A stretch of 64,000 nucleotides of DNA from Streptomyces sp. RKND-216 (lineage in GTDB: Bacteria; Actinomycetota; Actinomycetes; Streptomycetales; Streptomycetaceae). Below the pieces are notes generated by a model that was not told where the DNA came from, searched no databases, and worked only from the letters and a program-made list of their open reading frames with translations. Of this stretch, positions 8,760 through 18,600 are shown one piece after another; position 1 is the stretch's first letter, and every line of letters starts with the position of its first letter. The translations under genes and the position numbers were made by a program. The stretch lies in assembly GCF_004795255.1 (NCBI RefSeq), contig NZ_SSBQ01000002.1, positions 105,001 through 169,000 on the forward strand, read 5' to 3'.

Positions 8760-9494
8760 GTGGACCAGTTCAGCAACGGGGACATCTTCGTCGGCGAAAT
8801 CATCGGCACGGCGATCCTGATCCTGTTCGGCGCGGGCGTGTGCGCCGCGGTCAACCTGAGATTCTCCAAGGCCAACGGGGCCGGCTGGATCGTCATCGCC
8901 TTCGGCTGGGGATTCGGGGTGCTCGCCGGCGCCTACACCGCCCTGCCCCTCTCCGGAGGTCACATCAACCCGGCCGTGACCATCGCCGTCGCGGCCGAGA
9001 GCGGCGAATGGAGCAAGGCGCCGCTCTACATCGTGGCCCAGGTCATCGGTGCCTTCGTCGGTGCGGTGCTGGCGTGGGCCGCGTACTACTCCCAGTTCGC
9101 GGCGAACGCCGACAGCGAGACCGCGCAGCCGACCCTCGGCAACTTCTCCACCATCCCCGAGGTGCGCAACCCGGTCACCAACCTGGTCACCGAGATCATC
9201 GCCACCGCAGCCCTGGTGCTGCCCATCCTGGCCTTCGGGGTCACGAAGGAGCTGGGCCGCTCGGGCAGCACGGTCCTGGTCGTGGCACTGCTCGTCGTCG
9301 GCATCGGCCTGTCGCTGGGCGGGCCCACCGGCTACGCGATCAACCCGGCCCGGGACCTGGGCCCCCGAATAGCCCACTCCGTGCTGCCCATACCCAACAA
9401 GGGGACGTCAGACTGGGGGTATGCCTGGGTTCCGGTGACCGGTCCGGTCATCGGCGGCCTGGTGGGAGCCGGAATCTACTCACTCGCCTTCTGA
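8760..9494 (+). CDS. glpF: glycerol uptake facilitator (aquaglyceroporin)
   Basis: MIP-family channel for passive glycerol entry across the cytoplasmic membrane. The 244-residue product has six predicted membrane helices and the two NPA half-helices: [13 protein letters not shown] after helix 2 and [13 protein letters not shown] after helix 5; the residue pattern around the second NPA (NPARD) is typical of glycerol-conducting members. The GTG at 8760 was chosen because GGAG lies six nt before it and the protein then begins [17 protein letters not shown]; an upstream start in the same frame would translate through the leader hairpin. glpK starts 16 nt downstream, so the two form an operon. No gylR-type regulator or glpD gene is adjacent. 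Confidence 0.95.
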   Translation: MDQFSNGDIFVGEIIGTAILILFGAGVCAAVNLRFSKANGAGWIVIAFGWGFGVLAGAYTALPLSGGHINPAVTIAVAAESGEWSKAPLYIVAQVIGAFVGAVLAWAAYYSQFAANADSETAQPTLGNFSTIPEVRNPVTNLVTEIIATAALVLPILAFGVTKELGRSGSTVLVVALLVVGIGLSLGGPTGYAINPARDLGPRIAHSVLPIPNKGTSDWGYAWVPVTGPVIGGLVGAGIYSLAF

Positions 9495-9510
9495 GCAGGG
9501 AGACGCGACC

Positions 9511-11025
9511 ATGAAGGACGCCTTCGTCGCAGCGATCGACCAGGGCACCACATCGAGCCGCTGCATCATCTTCGACTCCGGCGGCGCCATCGTCGCCGTC
9601 GACCAGCGTGAACACGAGCAGATCTTCCCCAAGCCCGGATGGGTGGAGCACGACGCCACCGAGATCTGGTCCAAGGTCCAGGCGGTGGTCGCAGGAGCCC
9701 TGGCCAAGGCCGGACTGCGCGCCGACCAGCTCAGCGCCCTGGGCATCACCAACCAGCGTGAGACCACCGTTCTGTGGGACCGCAAGACCGGCAGGCCGGT
9801 GCACAATGCAATCGTGTGGCAGGACACCCGGACCTCCGGGCTGTGCACGCAGCTCGGCGGTGACGTGGGGCAGGACCGCTTCCGCGACCGCACCGGCCTG
9901 CCGCTGGCCAGCTACTTCTCCGGCCCCAAGGCACTGTGGCTGCTGGAGAACGTGCCGGGGCTGCGGGAGCGTGCCGAGGCGGGCGAGATCGCCTTCGGCA
10001 CCATGGACACCTGGCTGATCTGGAACCTCACCGGCGGCCCCGACGGCGGCGTGCACGTGACCGACGTGACCAATGCCGGACGCACCATGCTGATGAACCT
10101 GGAGACCCTCCAGTGGGACTCCTCGATCCTGGAGGCGATGCGGATCCCGGAGGCGGTCCTCCCGGAGATCCGCTCCTCGTCGGAGACCTACGGCACTGCC
10201 GTCGGACAGCTGGCGGGCGTGCCCGTGGCGTCGGCGCTCGGCGACCAGCAGGCCGCCGTCTTCGGTCAGACCTGCTACGGCGTCGGCGAGGCGAAGAACA
10301 CCTACGGCACCGGCTCCTTCCTCCTGCTGAACACCGGCAACCGGCCCGTGTCCTCCAAGAGCGGGCTGCTCACCACCATGGGCTACCAACTGGGCGGCGA
10401 GCGGCCGGTGTACTGCCTGGAGGGGGCCATCGCCATCACCGGAGCGCTGGTGCAGTGGTTCCGCGACCAGCTCGGCATCATCTCGTCCGCGGACCAGATC
10501 GAGACGCTGGCGGAAAGCGTGGAGGACAACGGCGGGGCGTACATCGTGCCGGCGTTCTCGGGCCTCTTCGCGCCGTACTGGCGGTCCGACGCGCGGGGCG
10601 TAATCACCGGCCTCACGCGGTACGTCACCAAGGCGCACCTGGCCCGCGCCGTGCTGGAGGCCACGAGCTGGCAGACGCGTGAGGTCGTCGACGCCATGTA
10701 CCAGGACTCCGGCGTGGAGATCACCACGCTCAAGGTGGACGGCGGCATGACCGCCAACGGCCTGCTGATGCAGCACCAGGCGGACGTGCTCGGGGTCCCC
10801 GTGATCCGGCCGGTGATCTCGGAGACGACGTGCCTGGGCGCTGCCTACGCGGCCGGCCTGGCGACCGGCGTCTGGTCCGACCTGGACGAGCTGCGGTCGC
10901 ACTGGCGGCAGGACGCGGAGTGGACGCCGAGGATGGACGCGGCGGTCCGCGACCGGGAGTACCGCAACTGGAAGCGAGCGGTCGAACGAAGCTTCGGCTG
11001 GTACGAGGAGGAGCCGGCGGGCTGA
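9511..11025 (+). CDS. glpK: glycerol kinase
   Basis: FGGY-family kinase that phosphorylates glycerol to sn-glycerol 3-phosphate and so traps glycerol brought in by GlpF. The 504-residue product is full length. Motifs: the N-terminal phosphate loop [13 protein letters not shown], the substrate region [14 protein letters not shown], the FGGY signature regions around [14 protein letters not shown], and [16 protein letters not shown] near the C-terminus. The ATG follows GGGAGA and lies 16 nt after glpF. The downstream gene is convergent with a 14-nt gap. I see no HPr-type phosphorylation histidine motif that I can assign with confidence, so PTS control of this enzyme is left open. Confidence 0.97.
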   Translation: MKDAFVAAIDQGTTSSRCIIFDSGGAIVAVDQREHEQIFPKPGWVEHDATEIWSKVQAVVAGALAKAGLRADQLSALGITNQRETTVLWDRKTGRPVHNAIVWQDTRTSGLCTQLGGDVGQDRFRDRTGLPLASYFSGPKALWLLENVPGLRERAEAGEIAFGTMDTWLIWNLTGGPDGGVHVTDVTNAGRTMLMNLETLQWDSSILEAMRIPEAVLPEIRSSSETYGTAVGQLAGVPVASALGDQQAAVFGQTCYGVGEAKNTYGTGSFLLLNTGNRPVSSKSGLLTTMGYQLGGERPVYCLEGAIAITGALVQWFRDQLGIISSADQIETLAESVEDNGGAYIVPAFSGLFAPYWRSDARGVITGLTRYVTKAHLARAVLEATSWQTREVVDAMYQDSGVEITTLKVDGGMTANGLLMQHQADVLGVPVIRPVISETTCLGAAYAAGLATGVWSDLDELRSHWRQDAEWTPRMDAAVRDREYRNWKRAVERSFGWYEEEPAG

Positions 11026-11039
11026 GAGCCCCGGAGCGC

Positions 11040-11675
11040 TCAGCGGGCGGTCGCGGCCTCCTCGGCGGCGGCCGCCCGCATCGCGTGCCGGATCACGGAG
11101 ATGAGCACGTCGCGCACGGAGTCCCGCTCGCGCGCGTCGCACAGCATCACCGGCACCCCGGCGTCGAGGTCGAGGGCCTCCCGGATCCGTTCGGCCGGGT
11201 GGCGTTCGGCGCCGTCGAAGCAGTTGACGGCGACGGTGAACGGGATCCCGCGGCGTTCGAAGTAGTCGACGGCGGCGAAACTGTCGCCCAGGCGGCGGGT
11301 GTCCACCAGCACCACCGCGCCCAGGGCGCCCTGCGCCAGCTCGTCCCACAGGAACCAGAACCGGTCCTGTCCGGGCGTGCCGAAGAGGTAGAGCACCAGG
11401 TCGTCGTTGATGGTGATCCGGCCGAAGTCCATGACGACCGTGGTGGTGGACTTGGCCTCCACTCCCGCGGTGTCGTCGTAGGGGCGGCCCGCCTCGGTCA
11501 GCATCTCCTCCGTGCGGAGCGGACGGATCTCGCTCACCGCACCGACCAGAGTCGTCTTTCCCACCCCGAAGCCGCCGGCCACCAGCAACTTCAGCGTCAC
11601 GGGCTCGGCGGGGGCGGCCGGCTCGGTGGGAGCGGCTGCCGGGCCGCGGTCGCGTTCAGAGCGCCCGAAGACCAT
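11040..11675 (-). CDS. cvnD: conservon GTPase-like protein CvnD
   Basis: Small Ras/MglA-like ATP/GTP-binding protein, 211 residues, the fourth member of a streptomycete conservon thought to act as a membrane-associated signalling complex resembling a G-protein system. Visible motifs: P-loop GGFGVGKTT (about 35-43), the switch region GTPGQDRFWFLW and NCFD in place of the canonical NKxD. The gene begins inside the end of cvnC, overlapping by 20 nt, which points to translational coupling. The set D, C, B, A is transcribed right to left. Which conservon number this is in S. coelicolor terms cannot be decided here. Confidence 0.93.
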   Translation of the reverse strand: MVFGRSERDRGPAAAPTEPAAPAEPVTLKLLVAGGFGVGKTTLVGAVSEIRPLRTEEMLTEAGRPYDDTAGVEAKSTTTVVMDFGRITINDDLVLYLFGTPGQDRFWFLWDELAQGALGAVVLVDTRRLGDSFAAVDYFERRGIPFTVAVNCFDGAERHPAERIREALDLDAGVPVMLCDARERDSVRDVLISVIRHAMRAAAAEEAATAR

Positions 11676-12057
11676 TGATCACCTCGCGGAGAATGTTCTC
11701 GTCCGGCAGTTCGGCCGGAGGTACGGGTCGGGAGACGCGGACCAGGCCCGCGTCGAGCAGGTCGCCGACGAGGACGCGGACGATGCCCACCGGCACGTCG
11801 AGGTCGGTCGCCAGCTCCGCCACCGACAGCGGACTGCGGCGGCACATCCGCACGATGTCCACGTGTTCGGGAGTGAGCGCCGGGTCGTGCAGGTCGTCCT
11901 CGTGCCGGCTGCCGGCCCCGGTGCCCGCGGTCCGCGCGATGACGAGGGCGATGAGGTCCAGCCGTGCCGCCTCGGGGCTGCACCGGGTGCGGCCGCGCGT
12001 CATGGCGTACGGCCGGACCACCGGCCCGGCAGCCTCGTCGAACCAGCGCTCGCTCAT
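11656..12057 (-). CDS. cvnC: conservon DUF742 protein CvnC
   Basis: 133-residue DUF742 protein, always found between CvnB and CvnD in conservons. The start MSERWFDEAAGPVVRPYAMTRG is typical, and the C-terminal half looks like a winged helix (LSVAELATDLDVPVGIVRVL). It overlaps the next gene by 20 nt. Known work on other conservons suggests it contacts the kinase-like CvnA and the roadblock protein; nothing in this sequence adds to that. Confidence 0.92.
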   Translation of the reverse strand: MSERWFDEAAGPVVRPYAMTRGRTRCSPEAARLDLIALVIARTAGTGAGSRHEDDLHDPALTPEHVDIVRMCRRSPLSVAELATDLDVPVGIVRVLVGDLLDAGLVRVSRPVPPAELPDENILREVINGLRAL

Positions 12058-12083
12058 GCCACCGATCCCCGTCCGGCCCCTGG

Positions 12084-12518
12084 TCAGCGCGGGCCGGGCA
12101 GGTCGGAACGACGAGCGGTGCCCAGGTGGACGCCGACCCTCTTGACCAGCAGCGTCATCTCGTACGCGATGAGGCCGACGTCGGCTTCCGAACTCGCGAG
12201 CACGGCGAGGCAGCTGCCGTCGCCGGCCGCCGTCACGAACAGGAACGCCTCGTCCAGCTCGACCACGGTCTGCCTGACGCCCCCGGCGTCGAAGTGCCGG
12301 CCGACGCCCTTGGCGAGGCTGTGGAAACCGGACGCCACGGCCGCCATGTGCTCGCCGTCCTCCCGGCTGAGCCCTTCGGAGGTGCCCCGGGGCAGTCCGT
12401 CGCCGGAGAGCACCATGGCCTTGTCGATGCTGCCCACGCGCTGGACGAGCTCGTCGAGCAGCCAGTTGAGTTCACCGCCGGCGCCGGTGGTCCGCGCGGC
12501 CGCGTTCGGTGAGGTCAT
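12084..12518 (-). CDS. cvnB: conservon roadblock/LC7 protein CvnB
   Basis: 144-residue roadblock/LC7 domain protein. The family pattern GGELNWLLDELVQRVGSI... followed by MVLSGDGLP and the beta-rich GDGSCLAVLASSEADVGLI is clear. Proteins of this fold regulate small GTPases of the MglA type, here presumably CvnD. Its start codon overlaps the stop of cvnA by 4 nt (ATGA), so the two are translationally coupled. Confidence 0.94.
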   Translation of the reverse strand: MTSPNAAARTTGAGGELNWLLDELVQRVGSIDKAMVLSGDGLPRGTSEGLSREDGEHMAAVASGFHSLAKGVGRHFDAGGVRQTVVELDEAFLFVTAAGDGSCLAVLASSEADVGLIAYEMTLLVKRVGVHLGTARRSDLPGPR

Positions 12519-15055
12519 CGCCCCTCCCTCTCCGGGTGGTCGGTCTCGGGTGCCGGGCCCGCGGCGGGTGTGCCACCGGGCGGCGTGTCGATCTCTTCGC
12601 GTCCGCGCTGCCAGCCGCGCTGGAGTGCGGCCATCCGGCTGCGCACCTCCTCCGCGTCCCGGTCGTCGGGATCGGGACCCTGCCCGGCGGAGCGGTCCGC
12701 TTCCGGGGCGGAAACCTCCTTCAGTTGCGGAGCAAGGCTGGCCTGCCGCACCCTGCGGGGCAGTCCGCCGGGGCCGTCCTCGACGCGGCGGCCGTTGTCG
12801 GAGACCAGCACCGGCGTCCGGCGGCGGCGCCGGGGCAGCCCTGCGGGGTCGGGGGCGGGCCCCCCGTCCGGTACGGGAGCCGCCTCCGGGGCGGTTCCGT
12901 ACCCCCCTGCGGGCGGGTCCTCGCGCACCGCGCCCGGGTCCTCGGCGGCCTGCTGGTGCTGCTCGGCGTCCTGGCCCCCGGGGCGTTCCGGGCGGCGGAA
13001 GAGACCGCCGCTGTCCGGGGAGTCGAGGTCGGCGAGCCCTGCCTCGAGTTCGACGGGTCCGTCGAGCGGCCCGGACGTGCCGACCGGGGACAGCGGCGCT
13101 CTGGGGCGGGGGCGGCGGCCGTTTGCCACCGCCGCGGTCTCCGGACCGCCCTCACGACCGGTGGGCTCGCTGAGGACGGAGGCGGGGATGAGGACGACGG
13201 CGGTGGTGCCGCCGTACGGGGAGGGCTGGAGCGACACCCGTACGCCCTGTCGCTGCGCGAGGCGGGAGACCACGAACAGGCCGAGGCGGTCGGTGTCGGA
13301 GAGTTCGAACTCGGGGGTCTCCGCGAGGCGCAGGTTCGCATCGAGCAGGGCGTCCGCGGGCATGCCCAGGCCGCGGTCGTGGATCTCCAGGGTGAACCCG
13401 TTGGCGACCCGTTCACCGAGCACCTGCACCGCGGTGTGCGGCGGGGAGAACACGGTCGCGTTCTCCAGCAGTTCGGCGATCAGGTGGGTGAGGTCGGCGA
13501 CGGCGCCGCCGTCCACGGCCAGCCGCGCCAGCCTGCGTACCTCGATGCGTTCGTAGGCCTCGACCTCGGCGACGGCTGCCCGGACCACGTCCATCAGCTG
13601 TACGGGCTTGCGCCACTGCCGGGAGGGCGCGACGCCGGAGAGGATGACCAGGCCCTCGGCGTGCCGCCGCATGCGGGTGGTCAGGTGGTCGAGACGGAAC
13701 AGGTCGGCGAGTTCGTCCGCGTCCTCGGTGCGGCGTTCCATCGTGTCGAGCAGGGTGAGCTGACGGTGCAGCAGCACCTGGTTGCGGCGGGCGAGGTTGA
13801 CGAAGACCTCGGAAACGCCGCGCCGCATGTCGGCCTGTTTCACCGCGGCCTCGACCGCGGCGCGTTGCAGGGTGTTGAGCGCCTGCCCGACCTGCCCGGT
13901 CTCGTCCGGCGGGAACTCCAGCCGCGGCGCTTCGGTCTCCACGTCCACCTGGTCCCCGGCGGCCAGGCGCCGCATGACGCTGGGGAGGCGCACCCCGGCC
14001 GACTCGTTGGCCTGTCTGCGCAGCGTGCTCAGGTCGCGGACCAGGCCGCGGCCGACGCGCGCGGAGACGACCAGTGAGGCGACCACGGCGGCCAGGCCCA
14101 GGACGCCGGCGGCGCCGGCCCGCAGCCACACCTGGGTGGCGGCCGGCCGGATGCGTTCGTGGTAGCGCTGGTGGGACTGCGCCCTCAGGTCTTCCAGGTC
14201 GTCCAGGACCGTCGCGGTGGCCTGCCGCCAGCGCTGCGCGTTGACCACCTCGGTGGCGCCGCCGGACCCCGCGGCGATGACGGCGTCCTCGTAGCTGCGC
14301 AGGGTGCGGCCGTCGGTGGTGGCCCAGTACTCCTGGAACGCCTCCCGGTCCTCGGCGGGGAGCTGCTGGATGCTGGTCTCGAGGGCGAGGTTGCGTTCGG
14401 CGATGCGATCGGAGAACGCCCTGCGGTCGCCGCTGGTCATCTCCCCGGCCGCGATGGCCGCGGCCAACAGGGCGTCCTCGCGGGCCAGGTACTCGCGGGC
14501 CCGGGCGACGCCGACGAGGGCGTTGCCCTCCTGTTCGAGGTGCTGCTCGTGCAGGCCGTGCAGGGAGGTCAGGAGGGTGAAGGAGGGACCTACCAGGTCG
14601 TTGTAGCCCTGGAAGGCGCCGCCGCGGGTGAGGGTGTTGTTCCCGGCGTTGCGGCGCAGTTCGCCCAGGCCGTCCAGTCCCCGGAGCACCGCGTCCAGCC
14701 GGTCGTGCGTGTCGTGCTGGAGGTCGCCGCGCACGTCGTCGCGGCCCGCGGTGGCACGCAGCCCGCCGACGGCGCGGTCGGTGGCGCGCTGGGCGCGCCC
14801 GAACCGATTCAGGGCGTCCGAGCGGCGCGGGTCGGCAAGGTGCACCATGACCTGGCGGCGCTCGCCCTGAAGTGCGTGCACCAGCTCCAGCACGGGGTCG
14901 TTCAGGGCGTCCATGGAGGTGGCCGTCGCGCGGAGGTGGAACGCCTCACGGCCGGTGAGATAGGTGGCGAACGCCCAGATCGACACAAGGGACACCAACG
15001 GCACGAGCAGCAGGGCCACGATCTTCCGGCGGATCGACTTGCCGCGAAAGCGCAT
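12515..15055 (-). CDS. cvnA: conservon sensor-kinase-like membrane protein CvnA
   Basis: 846-residue membrane protein, the sensor part of the conservon. Order: short cytoplasmic arm, membrane helix about 11-31, extracellular NIT-type (nitrate/nitrite sensing) four-helix region about 50-300, second helix about 308-330, HAMP-like segment, a coiled region with RRNQVLLHRQLTLLDTMERR, then a HATPase domain from about 480 with ELLENATVFSPP (N box) and HDRGLGMP (G1). The last 200 residues are Pro/Gly-rich and probably disordered. The histidine in the dimerisation region does not fit a standard H box, as in other conservons, so autokinase activity is uncertain. The ATG at 15055 has GGGGAGG upstream. 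Confidence 0.94.
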   Translation of the reverse strand: MRFRGKSIRRKIVALLLVPLVSLVSIWAFATYLTGREAFHLRATATSMDALNDPVLELVHALQGERRQVMVHLADPRRSDALNRFGRAQRATDRAVGGLRATAGRDDVRGDLQHDTHDRLDAVLRGLDGLGELRRNAGNNTLTRGGAFQGYNDLVGPSFTLLTSLHGLHEQHLEQEGNALVGVARAREYLAREDALLAAAIAAGEMTSGDRRAFSDRIAERNLALETSIQQLPAEDREAFQEYWATTDGRTLRSYEDAVIAAGSGGATEVVNAQRWRQATATVLDDLEDLRAQSHQRYHERIRPAATQVWLRAGAAGVLGLAAVVASLVVSARVGRGLVRDLSTLRRQANESAGVRLPSVMRRLAAGDQVDVETEAPRLEFPPDETGQVGQALNTLQRAAVEAAVKQADMRRGVSEVFVNLARRNQVLLHRQLTLLDTMERRTEDADELADLFRLDHLTTRMRRHAEGLVILSGVAPSRQWRKPVQLMDVVRAAVAEVEAYERIEVRRLARLAVDGGAVADLTHLIAELLENATVFSPPHTAVQVLGERVANGFTLEIHDRGLGMPADALLDANLRLAETPEFELSDTDRLGLFVVSRLAQRQGVRVSLQPSPYGGTTAVVLIPASVLSEPTGREGGPETAAVANGRRPRPRAPLSPVGTSGPLDGPVELEAGLADLDSPDSGGLFRRPERPGGQDAEQHQQAAEDPGAVREDPPAGGYGTAPEAAPVPDGGPAPDPAGLPRRRRRTPVLVSDNGRRVEDGPGGLPRRVRQASLAPQLKEVSAPEADRSAGQGPDPDDRDAEEVRSRMAALQRGWQRGREEIDTPPGGTPAAGPAPETDHPEREGR

Positions 15056-15312
15056 GGCCTCCCCTACGTCAACTCCTCCGCGCGGAGGCGTGTTTCATGA
15101 GCAAACGGCGCGAGCCTACTACCACCCCGGAAGGGGCTCGCAGGTGTGTCCGAACGATCACCCGGTGGTACAGGGTGCCTCATCCTGAGTTGTCCGTCGA
15201 TGCCCTGCGGCATGCTGGACGATTGTGGCGCAGGCCACGCGCGGAAGTCGCGGCGGCGGAGTGCGCGAATCGTCGCACTTGCACCCCGGCGTGGAGGGGG
15301 AGTGAAGAAGTC

Positions 15313-15630
15313 ATGTACGCAAAGCCCCGGTTGCCGGATCCGGTGCGTACGGCAGCGGTGCGGGCGGTCCTGATCATCGCGCTGACGCTGGTCCTGGTCG
15401 TGATCGCCGTGCTGTGCTCGCTCGCGGGGGTGTGGTTCGCGTTCCCCGCGGTACTCGCCGCCATAGCCTGCACAGTGGTGGCGACCTGGAGCGCGCTGGA
15501 CGTGTGGATCACCCGTCAGGTGTGGGTCCAGCGGCACGGCGTGGTGTCGGAGCCCAGCAGTGTGGCGCGGCGCGGGCGGCCGGTCAGTCCCGGTCACCGG
15601 CCGGACGCCGGAACATCCTCGTCGCCGTGA
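15313..15630 (+). CDS. small membrane protein, function unknown (105 aa)
   Basis: The product starts MYAKPRLPDPVRTAAVRAV and has two strongly hydrophobic helices (about 16-37 and 40-60) followed by a basic, probably cytoplasmic tail containing ITRQVWVQRHGVVSEPSS. I recognise the type as a conserved streptomycete small membrane protein but not a function. The ATG at 15313 is preceded by a GGGGGAG run about 11 nt away. Its 3' end overlaps the 3' end of the convergent SMC-like gene by 47 nt. It is divergent from cvnA with a 257-nt spacer. Confidence 0.7.
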   Translation: MYAKPRLPDPVRTAAVRAVLIIALTLVLVVIAVLCSLAGVWFAFPAVLAAIACTVVATWSALDVWITRQVWVQRHGVVSEPSSVARRGRPVSPGHRPDAGTSSSP

Positions 15631-18600
15631 CCTCGCCGTGCACCACCGGCTCGCCCTCCTCCTGCGGCCGGGGCAGCCCCGGCCGCAGGTGCTCCTCGAC
15701 GCTGATGTACTTCAATCCGGCGCGCAGGTCGGCGTCGTTGCGCAGCCGGATGACGAGCGGGAACTCACCGAGCGCTGTGGTGTCGAAGAGGCCGGTGGTG
15801 TAGAGCAGCTGAACGCCGAGTGCGTCGGCGACGGCGCGCTGGAGCTCCAGCAGGTAGGTGGCGTTGGCGCGGCCGATCGGGTTGTCGAGGAAGAGGGTGC
15901 CGGCGTGCCGGTGCCGGTCCCGGCCGCGGTCGTTGCTGCGCAGCGCCGCCATGGTGCAGTACAGCGCGATGGCGGCGGTGAGCAGCTGACCGCCGGAGAA
16001 GACGTCGCCCATCTGGCCCACCGGTACGCGTTCAGCGCGCAGCACCGCGTCCGGCTTGAGGATCTCCACGGACACGCCGCGGGGCTGGAGAGCCGCCCGG
16101 ACGCCGCGCAGCAGCAGGGTCATGCCGTCGCGTCGCAGGTCGGAGTTCTTCGCCACCGCGGCGCGGGTGGCCTCGTCGATGACCTCGCCCAGGCGTTCGG
16201 TGAGGGTGGCCTGGTCGGGGTCGTCGAAGCGGATGCGCAGGAACTCCTGCCCGGACCACTCCCCCAGCCCTTCGGGGAGCCGGGAGAGGCGCTGCGCCGA
16301 GCGGAGGGTGGCGAGGGAGGACTCGGCGAGGCCGCGGAGCCGGTCCACGATGCCGTCCCGATTGCGTTCGAGCTGCTGGAGTTCGTCGGTGAGGACGCGC
16401 AGGCGGGGCGCGAATGCCTCGGCCCAGGCGGCGGCGTGGTCGGGCAGGGCTGCGGCGGGCAGCTCACGGATCTGCTGCCGGGCAGGGGTGCGGACCTGTT
16501 CGTAGCGTGCGGAGTTGGCGTGCCGCACCAGCACGTCGCCGGCCTCGCGCACGGTCTGTTCCGCGGTCGACAGGTCGGCGGCGCAGCCGCGCAGGGAGCG
16601 GCGCGCCTCGGCGGCGGAGTGCCGGGCGTCGGACGGTGAGCCGGGGTAGGGGTCGGGCGCCTCGTCGGGCGGGGTCTCGGCGTGCTGAGGATCGCGCAGC
16701 AAATCGCGCAGCATCGCGGAGGTCTCGTCGAACGCTTCGGTGGCCTCCTCGGCGGCGCGGTGGGCGCGGAGGAGCTCGGTGTGCCGTTCGCGCGCGGTGG
16801 CCAAGGCGTCGTCGCAGGCGGCGAGTTCGGCGTTGGCGGCGCGCAGGAGCGACTGCGCGGCCTCCGCGTCCCCCGGCACCCGCGCGTCGGGCAGCTCGGT
16901 GTGGGCCTCGCCGTTGGCGGGGGCGAGGCGTTCGGCCTCGCCGCGCAGCCTGCCGAGCTGTTCGCTGGCGCCCGAGGCGCGGGTCTCCAGCAGCTGGACG
17001 TGTGCCTCGGCGCGGGCGGCTGCGGACTGGCGGGACGGGCCGTCGGCGCCCTCGGGCCCGTCGAGGAGTTGCGCGGCGCGGTTGCGGACCTTGTTGGTGA
17101 GCCGTTCCAGGGCTGCGAGGGCGGAGCTCTCATCGCCTTCGGCGCGCGCCTGTTCGGCACGCAGGTCGGTGCCCACTCGCACCTTCTCGTACAGCTGCGA
17201 GGCGGAGCGGTACGCCTCGCGCAGCGCCGGAAGGGAGGAGCCGGGGCCCGCGGCGGCGAGGTCGAGGTCGTCGGGCACGCCCGCGATGTCGGCACGTTCG
17301 GCGCGCAGCGCGCGGGCGGTGCGGTGGGCGTCGTCGGCGGCGCGTTGCGCGGCCCTGCGGTCCTCGTCGGCGATGCGGGCACGCTCCAGGCAGTCGGCGG
17401 CGACGCCCTCGGGTTCGGCGGCCTCGTCGGCGAGTTCACGGAGCCTTGCCTGCCACTTCGCCCGTTCGCGGAGGCGGAAGGCGAGGCCGGCCAGGGCGTC
17501 GGCGCTGCGCCGGGCCTGCTGGGCCCGCTCCTGGGTCTCCTCCCGCGCCTGGGCGGTCTCGGCGGCGTTCTCCTCGGCCTCCTTGCGGGCGGTGGCGCTG
17601 CGTTCCAGGTGCTGCCGTGCGGCGTCGGCGGCCTCGCGGGTACGGACGGCCTCGCCGGCGAGTTCGGCCAGGCGGCCCGCGGGGCAGCCCGCGCGCCAGG
17701 AGGCGAGCCGGGCGGCCAGCGCGCGGTCGTCGCCGAGGCGGGCGGCCCGGGTGCGGATCTCCTCGTCGCGCCGCTGGGCGCGCTCCCGCAGGTGCCGCCG
17801 TTCGTCGTCGGCGGCGCGTTCGTCGTGCATGGCCGGGTTGGGCGGGACGAGGAAGACCTGGTCGCGGTCGGGGTCCGCGGTGTGCGGCGAGGGGGTGGGG
17901 GCGAGCAGTGCGGCCGCGGTGCCGACGGCGACGGCGGAGCGGGGCAGCAGGGATGCCCCAGCGAGCACCTCGCGGGCCCGGGCATGGCTGTCGGGGTCGG
18001 TGATGACGACGCCGTCGACGAGTTCGGGGCGTGCGGCGAGCACGGCGGCGTGGTCGACGGGGTCGACGGCCTGGGCGAGGTAGCGCCAGCCGGGCAGGGC
18101 GGGGATGCCGTGCTCTCCGAGGAACTCGACGGTGCTGGTGACGTCGGCGCCCGGGGGGAGGAGCCCGCCGTCGCCGAGGGCGCTGAGCATGCGGGAGTCC
18201 TCGGCGGCGGCGGTGCGCAGGTCGAACAGCTGGCGTTCCGCGGTGGCGAGCGCGTCGTCGAGGAGTCCGGCGAGGGTGTCGGCGTTGCGGTCGAGCTCCT
18301 CGGCGGTGAGCGGCGTGTTCCGGCCCTCGGTGCCGGCGGGCGGGTCGGCGTCGGGGCGGCTGCCGCGCTGGGTGGGCAGCTCGGTCTGCGCGGGGTCGGC
18401 GGGAGCCGCGGGCAGGCCGAGGAGGTCGGCGAGTCGTTGGGCGGTGCCGAGCGCGGCGGCGGCACGTTCCTCCGCGCCGTGGGCGGCGCGTGCGTTCTCG
18501 GCGGCGTCGGCGGCACGGGCGGCTGCCAGTTCGGCGCGGGCGTGCTCGGCGGCGGTCTCGCGCGCCTGCTCGGCGGCGCGCCGGGCGGCCTCCCGGGCGG

